Below, piece after piece: positions 15,143 to 24,130 of a DNA stretch of 37,818 nucleotides (positions are counted from its first letter, which is position 1; each line of letters opens with the position of its first letter). Location: positions 1-37,818 of the forward strand of contig NZ_CAMLIG010000037.1 of the NCBI RefSeq assembly GCF_946480185.1, in the 5' to 3' direction. This DNA is from an uncultured Pedobacter sp. (GTDB lineage Bacteria > Bacteroidota > Bacteroidia > Sphingobacteriales > Sphingobacteriaceae). Position numbers and translations under genes: made by a program. The notes under the pieces were generated by a model that was not told the DNA's origin, made no database searches, and saw only the letters and a list, made by a program, of their open reading frames with translations.

Positions 15143-16081
15143 ATGACAGTGTTCGGTACAGAAATGCATATTGTAACGTTCAATTTCGTTATAATAGAAA
15201 TTGTGATGTTCTTATATCAATTACAATATTATTTATATCGTCCACAGGATAAGCAGCGTTCGTGGTTTTTGGTTTTGTTACTATTATTGATTTTTTATAA
15301 CATCACAGGTGGCTTGTTTCCAGATCCCAATATTCCAATTCCTATAGTTTTACAAAATATTTTGGCTTATGCTGGTGGCTTTGCCGTTGCCTCCTATGTT
15401 CCATATTATTTTTATAAAGGATTTGAGTTGGATGATATTAGGTTTCATGCCCTTTACGGAGTTCCCCTTTTCTTATTAACACCCTTCTTTGTCTTTTTTG
15501 TAGTGATTTATGCCATAGATAAAAATTTGGATAGAGCTATTGATTATGGAGTGATAATCCCTTTTTTCTATTCTTTTGTCCTTTTAGCTGCTATAGCAAA
15601 AGCCATTTGGAAGAAATACCGAAAGCGAACCCAGCAAAACAACATCGTTGAAATTATTGCTTTATATGCTGCAATTCTTCCTTGGGTTTCTATGACAATA
15701 ATTGCTTATTTCCATTTGAGTCAATTGCTAGAAGTTACACTAACAAATGGTGGTTTTATATTTATCTCTATCCTCTTTTTTACAAGATATATTTCCAAAG
15801 CCCGGAGAGAATACGAACAGTTAATCGGTGTAAATAATCAATCTTTGGTCTGTTTTCAAGAAAACTGCAAAGTTTATCAATTAACTTCCAGAGAAATTGA
15901 AATTGTAGAGTTGATAAAAGCAGGACATAAATACAAAGAAATAGCAGAAATACTTTTCATTTCAGAAAGAACGGTAACTACTCATGTTCAAAACATCTAT
16001 CAAAAAATCAATGTTTCAAGCAAAGTTGCATTAATACAAAAACTAGATCAGAAAGCCTCTTCAAGCCACAATGAGGCATAA
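15143..16081 (+). CDS. Membrane-anchored LuxR-type transcriptional regulator
   Basis: A 312-aa protein with about seven hydrophobic segments in residues 8-220 (such as WFLVLLLLLIFYNITG, FFVFFVVIYAI and PFFYSFVLLAAIAKA), a linker, and a C-terminal LuxR/NarL HTH: LTSREIEIVELIKAGHKYKE followed by IAEILFISERTVTTHVQNIY. LTxRE and SxxTVxxHxxNIxxK are diagnostic. The architecture implies a sensor that stays in the inner membrane and binds DNA directly, without a receiver domain. It follows the GNAT gene by 2 bases and precedes rteC by 124 bases; an inverted repeat (ATACGT-N6-ACGTAT) lies directly after its stop. The signal sensed is unknown. As a plausible regulator of rteC it could take the place of the RteA/RteB system of CTnDOT, an inference from position. 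Confidence 0.85.
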   Translation: MTVFGTEMHIVTFNFVIIEIVMFLYQLQYYLYRPQDKQRSWFLVLLLLLIFYNITGGLFPDPNIPIPIVLQNILAYAGGFAVASYVPYYFYKGFELDDIRFHALYGVPLFLLTPFFVFFVVIYAIDKNLDRAIDYGVIIPFFYSFVLLAAIAKAIWKKYRKRTQQNNIVEIIALYAAILPWVSMTIIAYFHLSQLLEVTLTNGGFIFISILFFTRYISKARREYEQLIGVNNQSLVCFQENCKVYQLTSREIEIVELIKAGHKYKEIAEILFISERTVTTHVQNIYQKINVSSKVALIQKLDQKASSSHNEA

Positions 16082-16122
16082 ATACGTTGTTTTACGTATG
16101 CAATTTAGTCTGTTTTGCGTAT
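16082..16122. promoter_or_regulatory. Inverted and direct repeats upstream of rteC (LuxR-site candidate)
   Basis: ATACGT (16082-16087) and ACGTAT (16094-16099) form an inverted repeat with a 6-base centre. The second half-site recurs as TTTGCGTAT at 16114-16122, 23 bases after TTTACGTAT at 16091-16099, close to two helical turns. LuxR/NarL proteins bind such dyads, and the regulator gene ends exactly where the dyad begins. It may be the site from which the membrane regulator acts on rteC. Confidence 0.5.
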
Positions 16123-16205
16123 AGTTTCATTGATTCATTAAAACGAATTTTGTTTCTATAATGATTCCTTCCCATTTGGAAAAACCTTAATGATACAATT
16201 GTACT

Positions 16206-17027
16206 ATGAAAGAATGTGCTCAACGTATATACAATGCTTTAGAACAACAGCTATATGCAATTTCCGTAAAACCTGTCAGCGAATGCGAGAAATTAAAGTT
16301 GACTATAATTGCATGTAAAAAAGCTCTAAATATTTTAAAACGATTTCTTGCTGATTACTTCTTCGATAATAGTGAAGATGAAATCTATTTTTTTAAAGAA
16401 ATCAAACCTCGGTTTTATAGTAAGTATATCTATTGTGTTTCCATATATAAACATTTGATAAAAAAGCCTTCAGGAAATTCGCAATTAATTGATGAATACA
16501 TTGATAAGGATTTAGAAGAATTAGAGAAATTCTATGACCAAAACCAAGCTTTTTTTCTTTATTGTAGAACTGGAGCTACTCATTTAGACCATTTATATTT
16601 TACCCGTGGAGCATGTGATATTTATGCCGAGTTAGACGATTATCAAGGAGATGAAATGTTTTCCACTTCTCATGATTACCGACTTTCAAAATTGATAGCG
16701 AATGAAGAATTTCAGCAATTTCTGTTTCAACAAAAATCTAATTTAGAAAATGGAATTTCAGTAGAATGTAAATCGCCAATTGTATGGACTGGAAACCAAA
16801 CCGAACTGGTAGAACTCATTTATGCTTTAGCAGAATGCGGCGCTTTAAACAATGGTAACATAGAAATTAAAACAGCTATTGAATATTTTCAAACCATGTT
16901 TCAAGTCGATTTAAAGCATTATTACCATAAATTCCGAGATATTACAAACCGCAAAAAAGAAAGAGCTGTGTTTTTGGATAAATTGAAAGTTAGTTTGGAT
17001 AGAAGAATTGAAAGTAAGCTGGAGTGA
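16206..17027 (+). CDS. rteC: RteC-family regulator of excision/transfer
   Basis: A 273-aa protein recognisable as RteC by its conserved blocks: an N-terminal helical part (CEKLKLTIIACKKALNILKR), then YCRTGATHLDHLYFTRG, and the C-terminal block SPIVWTGNQTELVELIYALA followed by IEYFQTMFQVDLKHYYHKFR and DITNRKKERAVFLDKL. In CTnDOT, RteC activates the excision operon. Here it lies between the coupling-protein operon and the metal island, behind a LuxR-type gene and a probable regulatory dyad. It would be the step linking the membrane sensor to excision. No excision (exc) operon is visible in this window. Length agrees with the family and it looks intact. Confidence 0.9.
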   Translation: MKECAQRIYNALEQQLYAISVKPVSECEKLKLTIIACKKALNILKRFLADYFFDNSEDEIYFFKEIKPRFYSKYIYCVSIYKHLIKKPSGNSQLIDEYIDKDLEELEKFYDQNQAFFLYCRTGATHLDHLYFTRGACDIYAELDDYQGDEMFSTSHDYRLSKLIANEEFQQFLFQQKSNLENGISVECKSPIVWTGNQTELVELIYALAECGALNNGNIEIKTAIEYFQTMFQVDLKHYYHKFRDITNRKKERAVFLDKLKVSLDRRIESKLE

Positions 17028-17068
17028 TTTAATTTAAAATGGATTATAGGGAACACAATGAATAATTA

Positions 17069-17156
17069 GAGCCTGTTTAAATTTTACTAAAAAATGATTT
17101 ATCGGTCATTTTTAAATTATTAGAAAGATATTATTTGATAGATTTTAAACAGACCC
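17069..17156. mobile_element. 88-bp MITE-like element or solo IS ends
   Basis: The ends GAGCCTGTTTAAATTTTACT and (complement strand) GGGTCTGTTTAAAATCTATC match at 14 of 20 positions, a terminal inverted repeat. Inside is a perfect hairpin, AAAAATGA (17090-17097) and TCATTTTT (17106-17113). GxxxCTGTTTAAA ends resemble those of Bacteroidota insertion sequences. There is no room for a transposase, so it is a non-autonomous element or a deletion remnant. It sits at the junction between the transfer-regulatory genes and the metal island. Confidence 0.5.
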
Positions 17157-17164
17157 TTCTTATT

Positions 17165-17552
17165 CTATTTCTTATAAGCCAATAGTCTCAAACCATTAAA
17201 TACAACCACTAAAGTTGAGCCTTCGTGAGCAATTACTGCTGGACCAATGGTAGCAATTCCTAATATAGTCAAAGAAAGTAAAATTGCCACCACACCCAAA
17301 CTTATCCATAGGTTCTGCTTAATAATTTTTCTTGATTGACGGCTTAATGCAATTGCAAATGGAAGATTATCGAGTCTGTCAGCCATCAAGGCAATATCTG
17401 CTGTTTCTAGTGCAACATCAGAGCCAGCAGCCCCCATGGCAATTCCTATAGTACTTTTTGCCATTGCCGGTGCATCATTTACACCATCGCCTACCATCGC
17501 CACTTTCTTTTCCTGTTGAATTAATTTTTCAATTGCGTCAACTTTTTCTCTG
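17165..17552 (-). pseudogene. C-terminal fragment of a P1B-4-type metal ATPase
   Basis: About 127 codons corresponding to the last fifth of a heavy-metal ATPase. It includes the hinge motif GDGVNDAPA and the last membrane segment with HEGSTLVVVFNGLRLL. It aligns with the C-terminus of the intact ATPase at 22052-24088 with only two amino-acid differences (V to I, and P to S in AILLPLTIL), yet many third-base changes. This suggests that both diverged as working genes before this one was cut. Similarity stops abruptly near 17552 at TTTTTCT. No phosphorylation site, membrane domain or credible start is present; the only possible start is a TTG in foreign sequence. It cannot be functional and marks a recombination break. 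Confidence 0.88.
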
Positions 17553-17668
17553 TTGCCCAACCATAACCATGCGAATTTTCCTGTATTTCAGATTATTCCG
17601 GATAAACTGTCCGCCAGATTACGAAACGCATAATAAATTGGCGATTGAGACAAACCGCTTTATTACTT
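17553..17668. mobile_element. Insertion-sequence remnant (possibly IS21-type end)
   Basis: About 116 bases with no coding potential separate the ATPase fragment from the P1B-2 ATPase gene. The complement strand contains TTTCGTAATCTGGCGGACAG followed by TTTATCCGGAATAATCTG. Sequence of the form CTGGCGGACAGT...ATCCGGA is what I associate with termini of IS21-family elements in Bacteroidota. This is a recollection, not a search result. The position, exactly where the ATPase homology ends, supports an IS-mediated deletion or junction. Confidence 0.4.
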
Positions 17669-19561
17669 TTAAATTTTCATCTTTTGTATCCTAACGGCAT
17701 TCAAAATAGCCAGCAAGGCCACACCAACATCAGCAATCACCGCTTCCCACAACGAGGCCATTCCACTAGCCCCTAAGCCTAAAACAATCACTTTAACACC
17801 CATAGCTAGTGCAATATTTTGCCAAACAATATTCTTTGTAAGCTTACCAATTTTAATTGCCTGAATGATTTTAGAAGGTTCGTCATTTTGGATGACCACA
17901 TCGGCAGTCTCTATGGTGGCATCACTGCCCAACCCTCCCATGGCTATACCAACATCAGCTAAAGCAATTACAGGGGCATCATTTACCCCATCGCCAGCAA
18001 AGGCAATTCTTTCCCCTTTATCCTTCAACTCTTGCACCTTGGCTACCTTATCTTCGGGGAGCAAATTACCAAACGCCATTTCGATGCCTAAATGTTTGGC
18101 TACGTTATTTACCACACTTTGTTTATCTCCGCTCAACATTATGGGTTTGATATGTTGCTGTTTCATTAAATCGATGGCGTGTTTAGCATCTTCTTTAATT
18201 TCATCGGCAATGGTGATATATCCCGAATATTTTCCATTTACCGCAATCACCACAATGGTGTCTTCTATTTTTTGGATATCTTCATCGAAAGAAATATTGA
18301 ATTTCGTGAGTAATTTGGCATTTCCTGCCAATACTTCTTTTCCTTCAATACTTCCCCTTAAACCATGGCCAGGAATTTCCTCTACATCTTTTATAGTTAG
18401 GTGATCCAGAATATCTCCAGCATATTGTTTAATTGCTAAAGCAATGGGATGGGTAGATTTACTTTCTAAAGCAGCAACTGATTTTACCAGTTCCTTTTTA
18501 TCAAAATTATGGGTGATAACTTTTTGGACTTTAAAAACACCTTTGGTCAATGTCCCCGTTTTATCCATCACTACGGTATTGACTTTAGCCATCACATCCA
18601 AAAAGTTTCCTCCCTTAAATAAAATTCCATGCTTAGAGGCCAAACCAATACCTCCAAAATATCCCAGTGGAATAGAAACCACCAGAGCGCAAGGGCAACT
18701 GATGACCAAAAACACCAAGCCACGATAAAACCAATCACTAAAAACATAATCGGCTACAAAAAAATATGGAGTCAAGACTAATAATACTGCCAGTGCAAAA
18801 ACAATAGGCGTATAAACTTTGGCAAAACGGGAGATGAACAACTGCGTTTGTGATTTACGGGCGGTGGCATCCTGTACCATCTCCAATATCCTGCTGAGCT
18901 TGCTGTCTTTAAAAGCCGAAATCACTTTTATTTCTGAAACAGTTTGGAGGTTGATCATCCCGGCATAAACTTGCTCTCCTTTATACTTTGTATCAGGTTT
19001 ACTTTCACCCGTCAAGGCAGCAGTATTAAAAGTGGCTTTTTCTGATAGAAGTTCCCCATCCAAGGCTACTTTTTCTCCAGCCTTAACCTGAATTTTTTCT
19101 CCAATTTCAACCTCAGCAGGGGCTACGGTTACCACCTTGCCATTTCTGAAGACATCTACTGTATCCGGTCTAACGTCCAATAAAGCTTTGATGCTGTGCT
19201 TTGCATTTTTTACTGCCAATTCCTGAAACCATTCTCCAATTGAATAGAAAACCATTACCGCAACACCTTCACTATATGATCCGATGGCAAAGGCTCCTAA
19301 TGTGGCTACACTCATTAGGAAGAATTCATTGAAAAAATCAAATCTTTTTGCTTTCCTCCAGGCTAAATCCAATACCTTATATCCTGCCAGCAGGTATGCC
19401 AGAATGTAGATTCCTAATTCAATAAATTTATTCAGCTTGATATGGAAACCCAAAACCAGTAACTGCATGAGGATCAAGATAAGCAATGCGGTAAGCAAAG
19501 GCCAGTTTTCCTTTAAAACTTTTAGGTAAGTTAGTGTTGTATTTTCTTTATGGGTATTCAT
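17669..19561 (-). CDS. P1B-2-type heavy-metal ATPase (Zn/Cd/Pb export)
   Basis: A 630-aa cation pump. Motifs in order: actuator TGES (184-187), metal-site CPC (289-291, in SCPCALVVSIPLG), phosphorylation site DKTGT (333-337), the HP motif in KSTHPIALAI, and the hinge GDGVNDAPV. The C-terminal membrane pair has a Lys in GVKVIVLGLG and ADVGVALLAILNAVR; CPC with K and DxG marks the P1B-2 class, known for Zn, Cd and Pb. There is no N-terminal HMA or Cys-rich metal-binding domain, so it is a short form. It should pump divalent metal out of the cytoplasm. It lies 57 bases after the FTR1-type gene, probably the last functional gene of the minus-strand metal operon. Confidence 0.92.
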   Translation of the reverse strand: MNTHKENTTLTYLKVLKENWPLLTALLILILMQLLVLGFHIKLNKFIELGIYILAYLLAGYKVLDLAWRKAKRFDFFNEFFLMSVATLGAFAIGSYSEGVAVMVFYSIGEWFQELAVKNAKHSIKALLDVRPDTVDVFRNGKVVTVAPAEVEIGEKIQVKAGEKVALDGELLSEKATFNTAALTGESKPDTKYKGEQVYAGMINLQTVSEIKVISAFKDSKLSRILEMVQDATARKSQTQLFISRFAKVYTPIVFALAVLLVLTPYFFVADYVFSDWFYRGLVFLVISCPCALVVSIPLGYFGGIGLASKHGILFKGGNFLDVMAKVNTVVMDKTGTLTKGVFKVQKVITHNFDKKELVKSVAALESKSTHPIALAIKQYAGDILDHLTIKDVEEIPGHGLRGSIEGKEVLAGNAKLLTKFNISFDEDIQKIEDTIVVIAVNGKYSGYITIADEIKEDAKHAIDLMKQQHIKPIMLSGDKQSVVNNVAKHLGIEMAFGNLLPEDKVAKVQELKDKGERIAFAGDGVNDAPVIALADVGIAMGGLGSDATIETADVVIQNDEPSKIIQAIKIGKLTKNIVWQNIALAMGVKVIVLGLGASGMASLWEAVIADVGVALLAILNAVRIQKMKI

Positions 19562-19618
19562 CTGCTTATTTTTTTAATCACGATTTAAAATAATATTTTT
19601 TGATTTGCTATTGTGTGT

Positions 19619-21565
19619 TTAACCTATTTTTTTAAGTATTGATTTTTGATAAAACCACAACACCATAATCACTATTAAAACTATAAATTGCGCAGTATAA
19701 GTTTCAACGGTGGGATAAATTCCCAATGTGGAGGAATGGAAATTGAACCCAATGCTGTTTACTGTAAGCCAGCCACTTTCCTGAAAAGCATGAGCTCCCT
19801 GACCAGCCAGTACCACGCCAAAAATCATAATGATGATTGCGGAGTATTGAAAAAGTTTTTTTACCGGAACCTTAACAGAGAACCTCAATATAAGATTGGA
19901 AACCAAAAAAATCACAAAGATAGCCACTAAGGCCCCCATCCAAATGCCAGGTCTGCTATCGTCATCCACTTGAAACTGGAGGGACGAGAGAAAAATTACA
20001 GATTCAAAGGCTTCCCTAAAAACTACAATAAAGGAAATAAAGGCCAATCCGAACAGTTTTTCTTGATCCAGCATTTTTAAAATACGATGCTCTATAAATT
20101 CTTTCCACTTTTGTGCATCAGTTTTATTATGCAACCAAAACGCCACATAAAGCAAGACAACAACCGCTAACAACGCCCCAAAAGCTTCCATTAACTCCCT
20201 GTTTTGAGCACCAAAGGAAATTAACCAATCCGTAAAGAACCAGCTTGCAAATCCAATACCTATAGCTAAAATCCACCCACCATGTATCCATTTTAAAGCT
20301 TTTTTCGCATCTAACGATTTTAATAAGCTGATAATGGTGATAATGATCAAAACTGCCTCTATACCTTCCCTCAATAATATGGAAGATGATATCAAAAAGG
20401 TAAACCAAAATGAATAAGTTTGATTGCCTAGTAAAACCATTGCCTTATGAATAGATATTTCAGCATCTGAAATCTTTTGAGCGACTTCTTTTATAGGTTT
20501 TTGCGATTTAATAGCAGAGCGGACGGCGTTCATTTTATTCTCCAGTTCCGGTACAATGGTGGCGTCTATAGCCGTTAGTTGCTGTTCTACCGGTTCAATT
20601 CCATCTAAATAAGCGTACAAGGCCTTGTTTTCTGCGGCAGAAACATTCCCACTTTTGTATAATTTAAGGGCAGCATTCAGGTTGTTTAATGCCAAATAAA
20701 GTGTACTGTCTTTATTAAAAGATGCTTGGTGTAACCGGACTGAAGCAAGTAAATTACTATCCTTTCCTAATTTTCTCTGGAATTCCTTGTCAGAAAAGTG
20801 TGCTATATCTGCTAAACTAGGGGACGGTTGAATGCGGCTGAAAATTGCTTCCACAGAATCTTTGTTCAGTTTGTTCTGAAAACGGAGCGATTTAACATAA
20901 AAAGCGATATCCCACACCTCTTTGTCTGACAACTCGTCAAATGCCCGCATTCCGGTACCTTTTATTCCCAGCCTTGCTGTATTGAACACCTGTAATGGAG
21001 AAATTTGTTTCATTAACGTATTATTTTGGAAATTGGCTGGAGGTGGGGTAAAACTGGCTGATAGAGGTCCGTCAGCTTTTCCATATTCACCGTGGCAAGG
21101 TTGACAATGAGTAAGAAACAGCACTTTCCCCTTGCCTATATTTGGATAGCCTTCGGGGCTAATGTCAACCAGATCAAGCAAGAGAAACTGCTTTTTAATT
21201 TTTTGTGCACCAGCAGAAATTATTTCTTTGGATTGTTTCTTTTGGATGCTATTTAATAGTTCTGAAAATTGATCTTTGAACTGACCATGATCAGGGATGG
21301 AGACACTGATAGATACAGAGTCGAAAAGAGAAACTGATTGTTGGGTGAAATCCAGCATTTCATTATATTCAGAAGTGCTGACTATTTTACCATTTTTAAC
21401 CGCTTTGCTATAATCTTGTGAGATATAATCCAGCAGGTTGATAATGGTTCTGGACTGGTTGGAGAGTTTATCATCTACTTTTTTGTCTTGTGCAAATGCA
21501 ATAGAGGATATTAGCAATATAGCTAATGTGGTAAAAAGCGTTTTATTTATGAAGGAGAAAGTCAT
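19619..21565 (-). CDS. Cytochrome c-FTR1 family permease fusion (PbrT/FTR1-like)
   Basis: A 648-aa membrane protein. A signal peptide (about residues 1-25, ending AFAQD) leads to an exported region with one c-type haem site CQPCH (154-158) and a probable axial Met near 206 (GTGMRAF). A helical linker precedes the FTR1 permease domain from about 375 to the end, with two REXXE motifs, REGIE and REAFE, in hydrophobic helices, the iron-binding motifs of this family. FTR1-cytochrome c fusions are described for Fe(II) uptake coupled to oxidation and, next to metal ATPases, as PbrT in lead-resistance operons. Location between two metal ATPases favours the second setting, but the metal is not provable from sequence. 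Length and motifs look complete. Confidence 0.88.
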   Translation of the reverse strand: MTFSFINKTLFTTLAILLISSIAFAQDKKVDDKLSNQSRTIINLLDYISQDYSKAVKNGKIVSTSEYNEMLDFTQQSVSLFDSVSISVSIPDHGQFKDQFSELLNSIQKKQSKEIISAGAQKIKKQFLLLDLVDISPEGYPNIGKGKVLFLTHCQPCHGEYGKADGPLSASFTPPPANFQNNTLMKQISPLQVFNTARLGIKGTGMRAFDELSDKEVWDIAFYVKSLRFQNKLNKDSVEAIFSRIQPSPSLADIAHFSDKEFQRKLGKDSNLLASVRLHQASFNKDSTLYLALNNLNAALKLYKSGNVSAAENKALYAYLDGIEPVEQQLTAIDATIVPELENKMNAVRSAIKSQKPIKEVAQKISDAEISIHKAMVLLGNQTYSFWFTFLISSSILLREGIEAVLIIITIISLLKSLDAKKALKWIHGGWILAIGIGFASWFFTDWLISFGAQNRELMEAFGALLAVVVLLYVAFWLHNKTDAQKWKEFIEHRILKMLDQEKLFGLAFISFIVVFREAFESVIFLSSLQFQVDDDSRPGIWMGALVAIFVIFLVSNLILRFSVKVPVKKLFQYSAIIIMIFGVVLAGQGAHAFQESGWLTVNSIGFNFHSSTLGIYPTVETYTAQFIVLIVIMVLWFYQKSILKKIG

Positions 21566-21687
21566 ATACTGTATGAGAGCTACTCGGCTCGCTGAGTTTT
21601 TGAAGTAGACAGAAACATAAGGCTTCCGTCAATGAATAATTATTTATACGGATGTTCATCCCTTTTAAGGAATAAATAGTAAAACTT

Positions 21688-21993
21688 TTATCCTATTTGC
21701 GGTGGCTGCCAAATAACCAAAGGAATGGAAAGCAGGTTTGCTGTTTCTACTTTTTTATAGCTTAGTAACACAAAGTTATTTATAGGGGTTTCCTGCTTAA
21801 GAATGGTACTCAGTATTGGCGCTATACATCCAGAACAAGGAAAAAATGGAGAACAAATTTCATCTATCCCCTGAAAATAAGATTTACCTACCGATATATT
21901 ATTGGTATTCTGTTTTTGAATAGGCACATCGTTATCAGGCACAAAGCTCAAGACAAGTACAATTAAAGCGAACAGAAAACTTAAAATTCTCAC
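21688..21993 (-). CDS. DUF6660-like small exported Cys protein, copy 1
   Basis: A 101-aa protein with an N-terminal signal or membrane segment (MRILSFLFALIVLVLSFVP), a middle EICSPFFPCSGCIAP and the C-terminal signature IWQPPQIG. The frame IDEICSPF...C..C and terminal IWQPP mark the small DUF6660 family that accompanies CzcA/CusA-type efflux genes in Bacteroidota. In this copy the Cys cluster is reduced (CSPFFPCSGC) compared with the second copy (CSPFCSCSCC). It probably faces the periplasm and may bind metal or act with the pump. It sits between the P1B-4 ATPase and the FTR1-type gene, all on the minus strand. The function of the family is unknown to me. Confidence 0.75.
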   Translation of the reverse strand: MRILSFLFALIVLVLSFVPDNDVPIQKQNTNNISVGKSYFQGIDEICSPFFPCSGCIAPILSTILKQETPINNFVLLSYKKVETANLLSIPLVIWQPPQIG

Positions 21994-22051
21994 ATTGCAA
22001 ATGTATTTAGATTTATTCTAAATAACGAATTTTATTATTTTAATGCATACA

Positions 22052-24088
22052 TTATTTTTTATAAGCCAGCAACCTCAATCCATTAAACACCACCACTAAG
22101 GTTGAGCCTTCGTGAGCAATTACTGCTGGGCCAATGGTAGCAATTCCTAATATAGTTAAGGGAAGTAAAATTGCCACCACACCCAAACTTATCCATAGGT
22201 TCTGCTTAATTATTTTTCTTGATTGACGGCTTAACGCAATTGCAAATGGAAGATTATCGAGTCTGTCAGCCATTAGCGCAATGTCGGCTGTTTCTAGTGC
22301 TACATCAGAACCAGCAGCCCCCATAGCAATACCTACAGTACTTTTAGCCATTGCCGGCGCATCATTTACACCATCGCCTACCATCGCTACTTTCTTTTCC
22401 TGTTGAATCAGTTTTTCAATTGCGTCAACTTTTTCTTCTGGGAGTAGGCTTCCCCATGCATCGGTAATACCTGTTTGCTTGGCTACTGCATCAGCAACTT
22501 TTTGGTTATCACCCGTCAGCATCACCATTTTTTTGATACCCAATCTTTTGAGCTCCTCTAGGGTTGCTTTCGCATTGTCTCTTGGCGTGTCCATGAGGGC
22601 AATCAGCCCGATAAAGGTTTTATCTTGTTGGATAATCATGGTGGTGTTACCCTCGCTCTCTAATTTCTCTACTTCTTTCAGTACTTCATCAGGTAGGGTT
22701 TTAAACAGCTTTTTATTTCCGATTGTAATTTGAGTGTTATCGAGTTTTGCCTTTACTCCATGCCCCGTAACCGATTCGAGGTTTTGTGCCTTAGGAATTT
22801 CAGTGTCTTTTAACCTCTCTTTACCATCTTTAACCACAGCAGCCGCTAAAGGGTGGTCGCTCAGCTTTTCGACAGCAATTGCTATTTTCAAGACGTCTTC
22901 TTCCGAAGTATTATTGAAACCTTTTACCGCAGTTAATTTCGGTTTTCCTTCTGTTATGGTTCCCGTTTTGTCAAAAGCTATGGCAGTTAATTCTCCCAAT
23001 TCTTCCAATGGTCCGCCACCTTTTATCAACACCCCATCTTTCGCCGCCCTTGCTATACCGCTCAATACTGCACTTGGTGTAGATATAGCCAAAGCACAAG
23101 GGCTTGCTGCTACTAAAACTGACATTGCCCTATAAAAGCTGTCAGAAAAACTTTCATCTATCACTAAAAATGCAAATAACAGAAGTACCACCAAACCCAA
23201 TACTGAAGGTACATAATACTTCTGCAACTTATCAGTAAACAGTTGCGTTGGAGATTTTTGGGCATCAGTATCATTAACCAATTTAACCAACCTGGCAAGG
23301 GTAGAATCCTTCGCAACTTTAAGCACCTTAATTTCAAGCACCTGAGAGCCATTTATTGAGCCGGCAAAAACCCTATGTTCAGCAGGAAGATTTTGTTCGT
23401 CAATTCCGTCCTTGTCTTTTGCAGGGTACTTATCAACGGGAATACTTTCGCCGGTAATGGGAGCTTGATTGACACTGCTTTCTCCCTGTATAACCATCCC
23501 GTCAGCAGAAATTTTGCTGTTTGGTTTCACTAAAATAATATCTCCAATTTTTAAATCTTCAATAGCAACCTCTTTTTCTCCTTCTTCGGTTTTAAGGATA
23601 GCTATTTTCGGGGCTAGCTCAGACAAGGCAGCAATAGATTTTCTCGCTTTACCCATGGCGTAATGTTCCAGTGCATGCCCCAAGCTGAACAGAAAAAGCA
23701 ATAACGCTCCTTCTGCCCATTTCCCCAGGGTGGCCGCACCAACAGCCGCTACCAGCATCAAAAAGTCAATCTCAAAATGACCTTTTGCTATTGTTTCTAC
23801 CGCTTCCTTGGTAGTAAAAAAACCACCAAAGAAATAAGCAATGATATAACAGGTTAAACTTACCCAAAAAGGTAAACCTGCAATAAAGCTTAAACCAAAA
23901 CCAGTCAATAAAAATGCACCGCAGATAATACTAAAAATAAGTTCTGTGTTGGTCCCAAAAATCCCACCATGCTCATGACTTTCGTCATGATTTTTGTGTT
24001 TCTCGTTTTCTTCAGCTTGGGCTGTTTTATTCATGTCAATTCTAGGTTCATCAACTTTAGCGGATACATTTTTATCTTCGTTTTTCAT
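22052..24088 (-). CDS. P1B-4-type heavy-metal ATPase (Co/Zn/Cd/Fe-type export)
   Basis: A 678-aa pump. The N-terminus (1-42) is hydrophilic and His-rich (EKHKNHDESHEHGG), probably a metal-sensing tail in place of an HMA domain. Core motifs: TGES 212-215, SPC 329-331 (AASPCALAISTPSA), DKTGT 373-377, LSDHPLAAAV, and GDGVNDAPA. The last membrane helices carry HEGSTLVVVFNGLRLL. SPC with HEGST defines the P1B-4 class (CoaT/CzcP type), reported to move Co, and in some cases Zn, Cd, Ni or Fe(II). This differs from the CPC enzyme 2.5 kb away, so the island has two pumps of different specificity. A fragment of a close relative lies at 17165. Its upstream neighbour is the ZIP transporter. Confidence 0.92.
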   Translation of the reverse strand: MKNEDKNVSAKVDEPRIDMNKTAQAEENEKHKNHDESHEHGGIFGTNTELIFSIICGAFLLTGFGLSFIAGLPFWVSLTCYIIAYFFGGFFTTKEAVETIAKGHFEIDFLMLVAAVGAATLGKWAEGALLLFLFSLGHALEHYAMGKARKSIAALSELAPKIAILKTEEGEKEVAIEDLKIGDIILVKPNSKISADGMVIQGESSVNQAPITGESIPVDKYPAKDKDGIDEQNLPAEHRVFAGSINGSQVLEIKVLKVAKDSTLARLVKLVNDTDAQKSPTQLFTDKLQKYYVPSVLGLVVLLLFAFLVIDESFSDSFYRAMSVLVAASPCALAISTPSAVLSGIARAAKDGVLIKGGGPLEELGELTAIAFDKTGTITEGKPKLTAVKGFNNTSEEDVLKIAIAVEKLSDHPLAAAVVKDGKERLKDTEIPKAQNLESVTGHGVKAKLDNTQITIGNKKLFKTLPDEVLKEVEKLESEGNTTMIIQQDKTFIGLIALMDTPRDNAKATLEELKRLGIKKMVMLTGDNQKVADAVAKQTGITDAWGSLLPEEKVDAIEKLIQQEKKVAMVGDGVNDAPAMAKSTVGIAMGAAGSDVALETADIALMADRLDNLPFAIALSRQSRKIIKQNLWISLGVVAILLPLTILGIATIGPAVIAHEGSTLVVVFNGLRLLAYKK

Positions 24089-24130
24089 TGTTATATCGTT
24101 TTAAATTATCATTATATCTGTTGTTTATTT

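Noticed and set aside
17553..17560. TTG start giving the ATPase fragment a 131-codon frame
   Set aside because: The start lies in foreign IS-like sequence, and the fragment lacks all catalytic domains.
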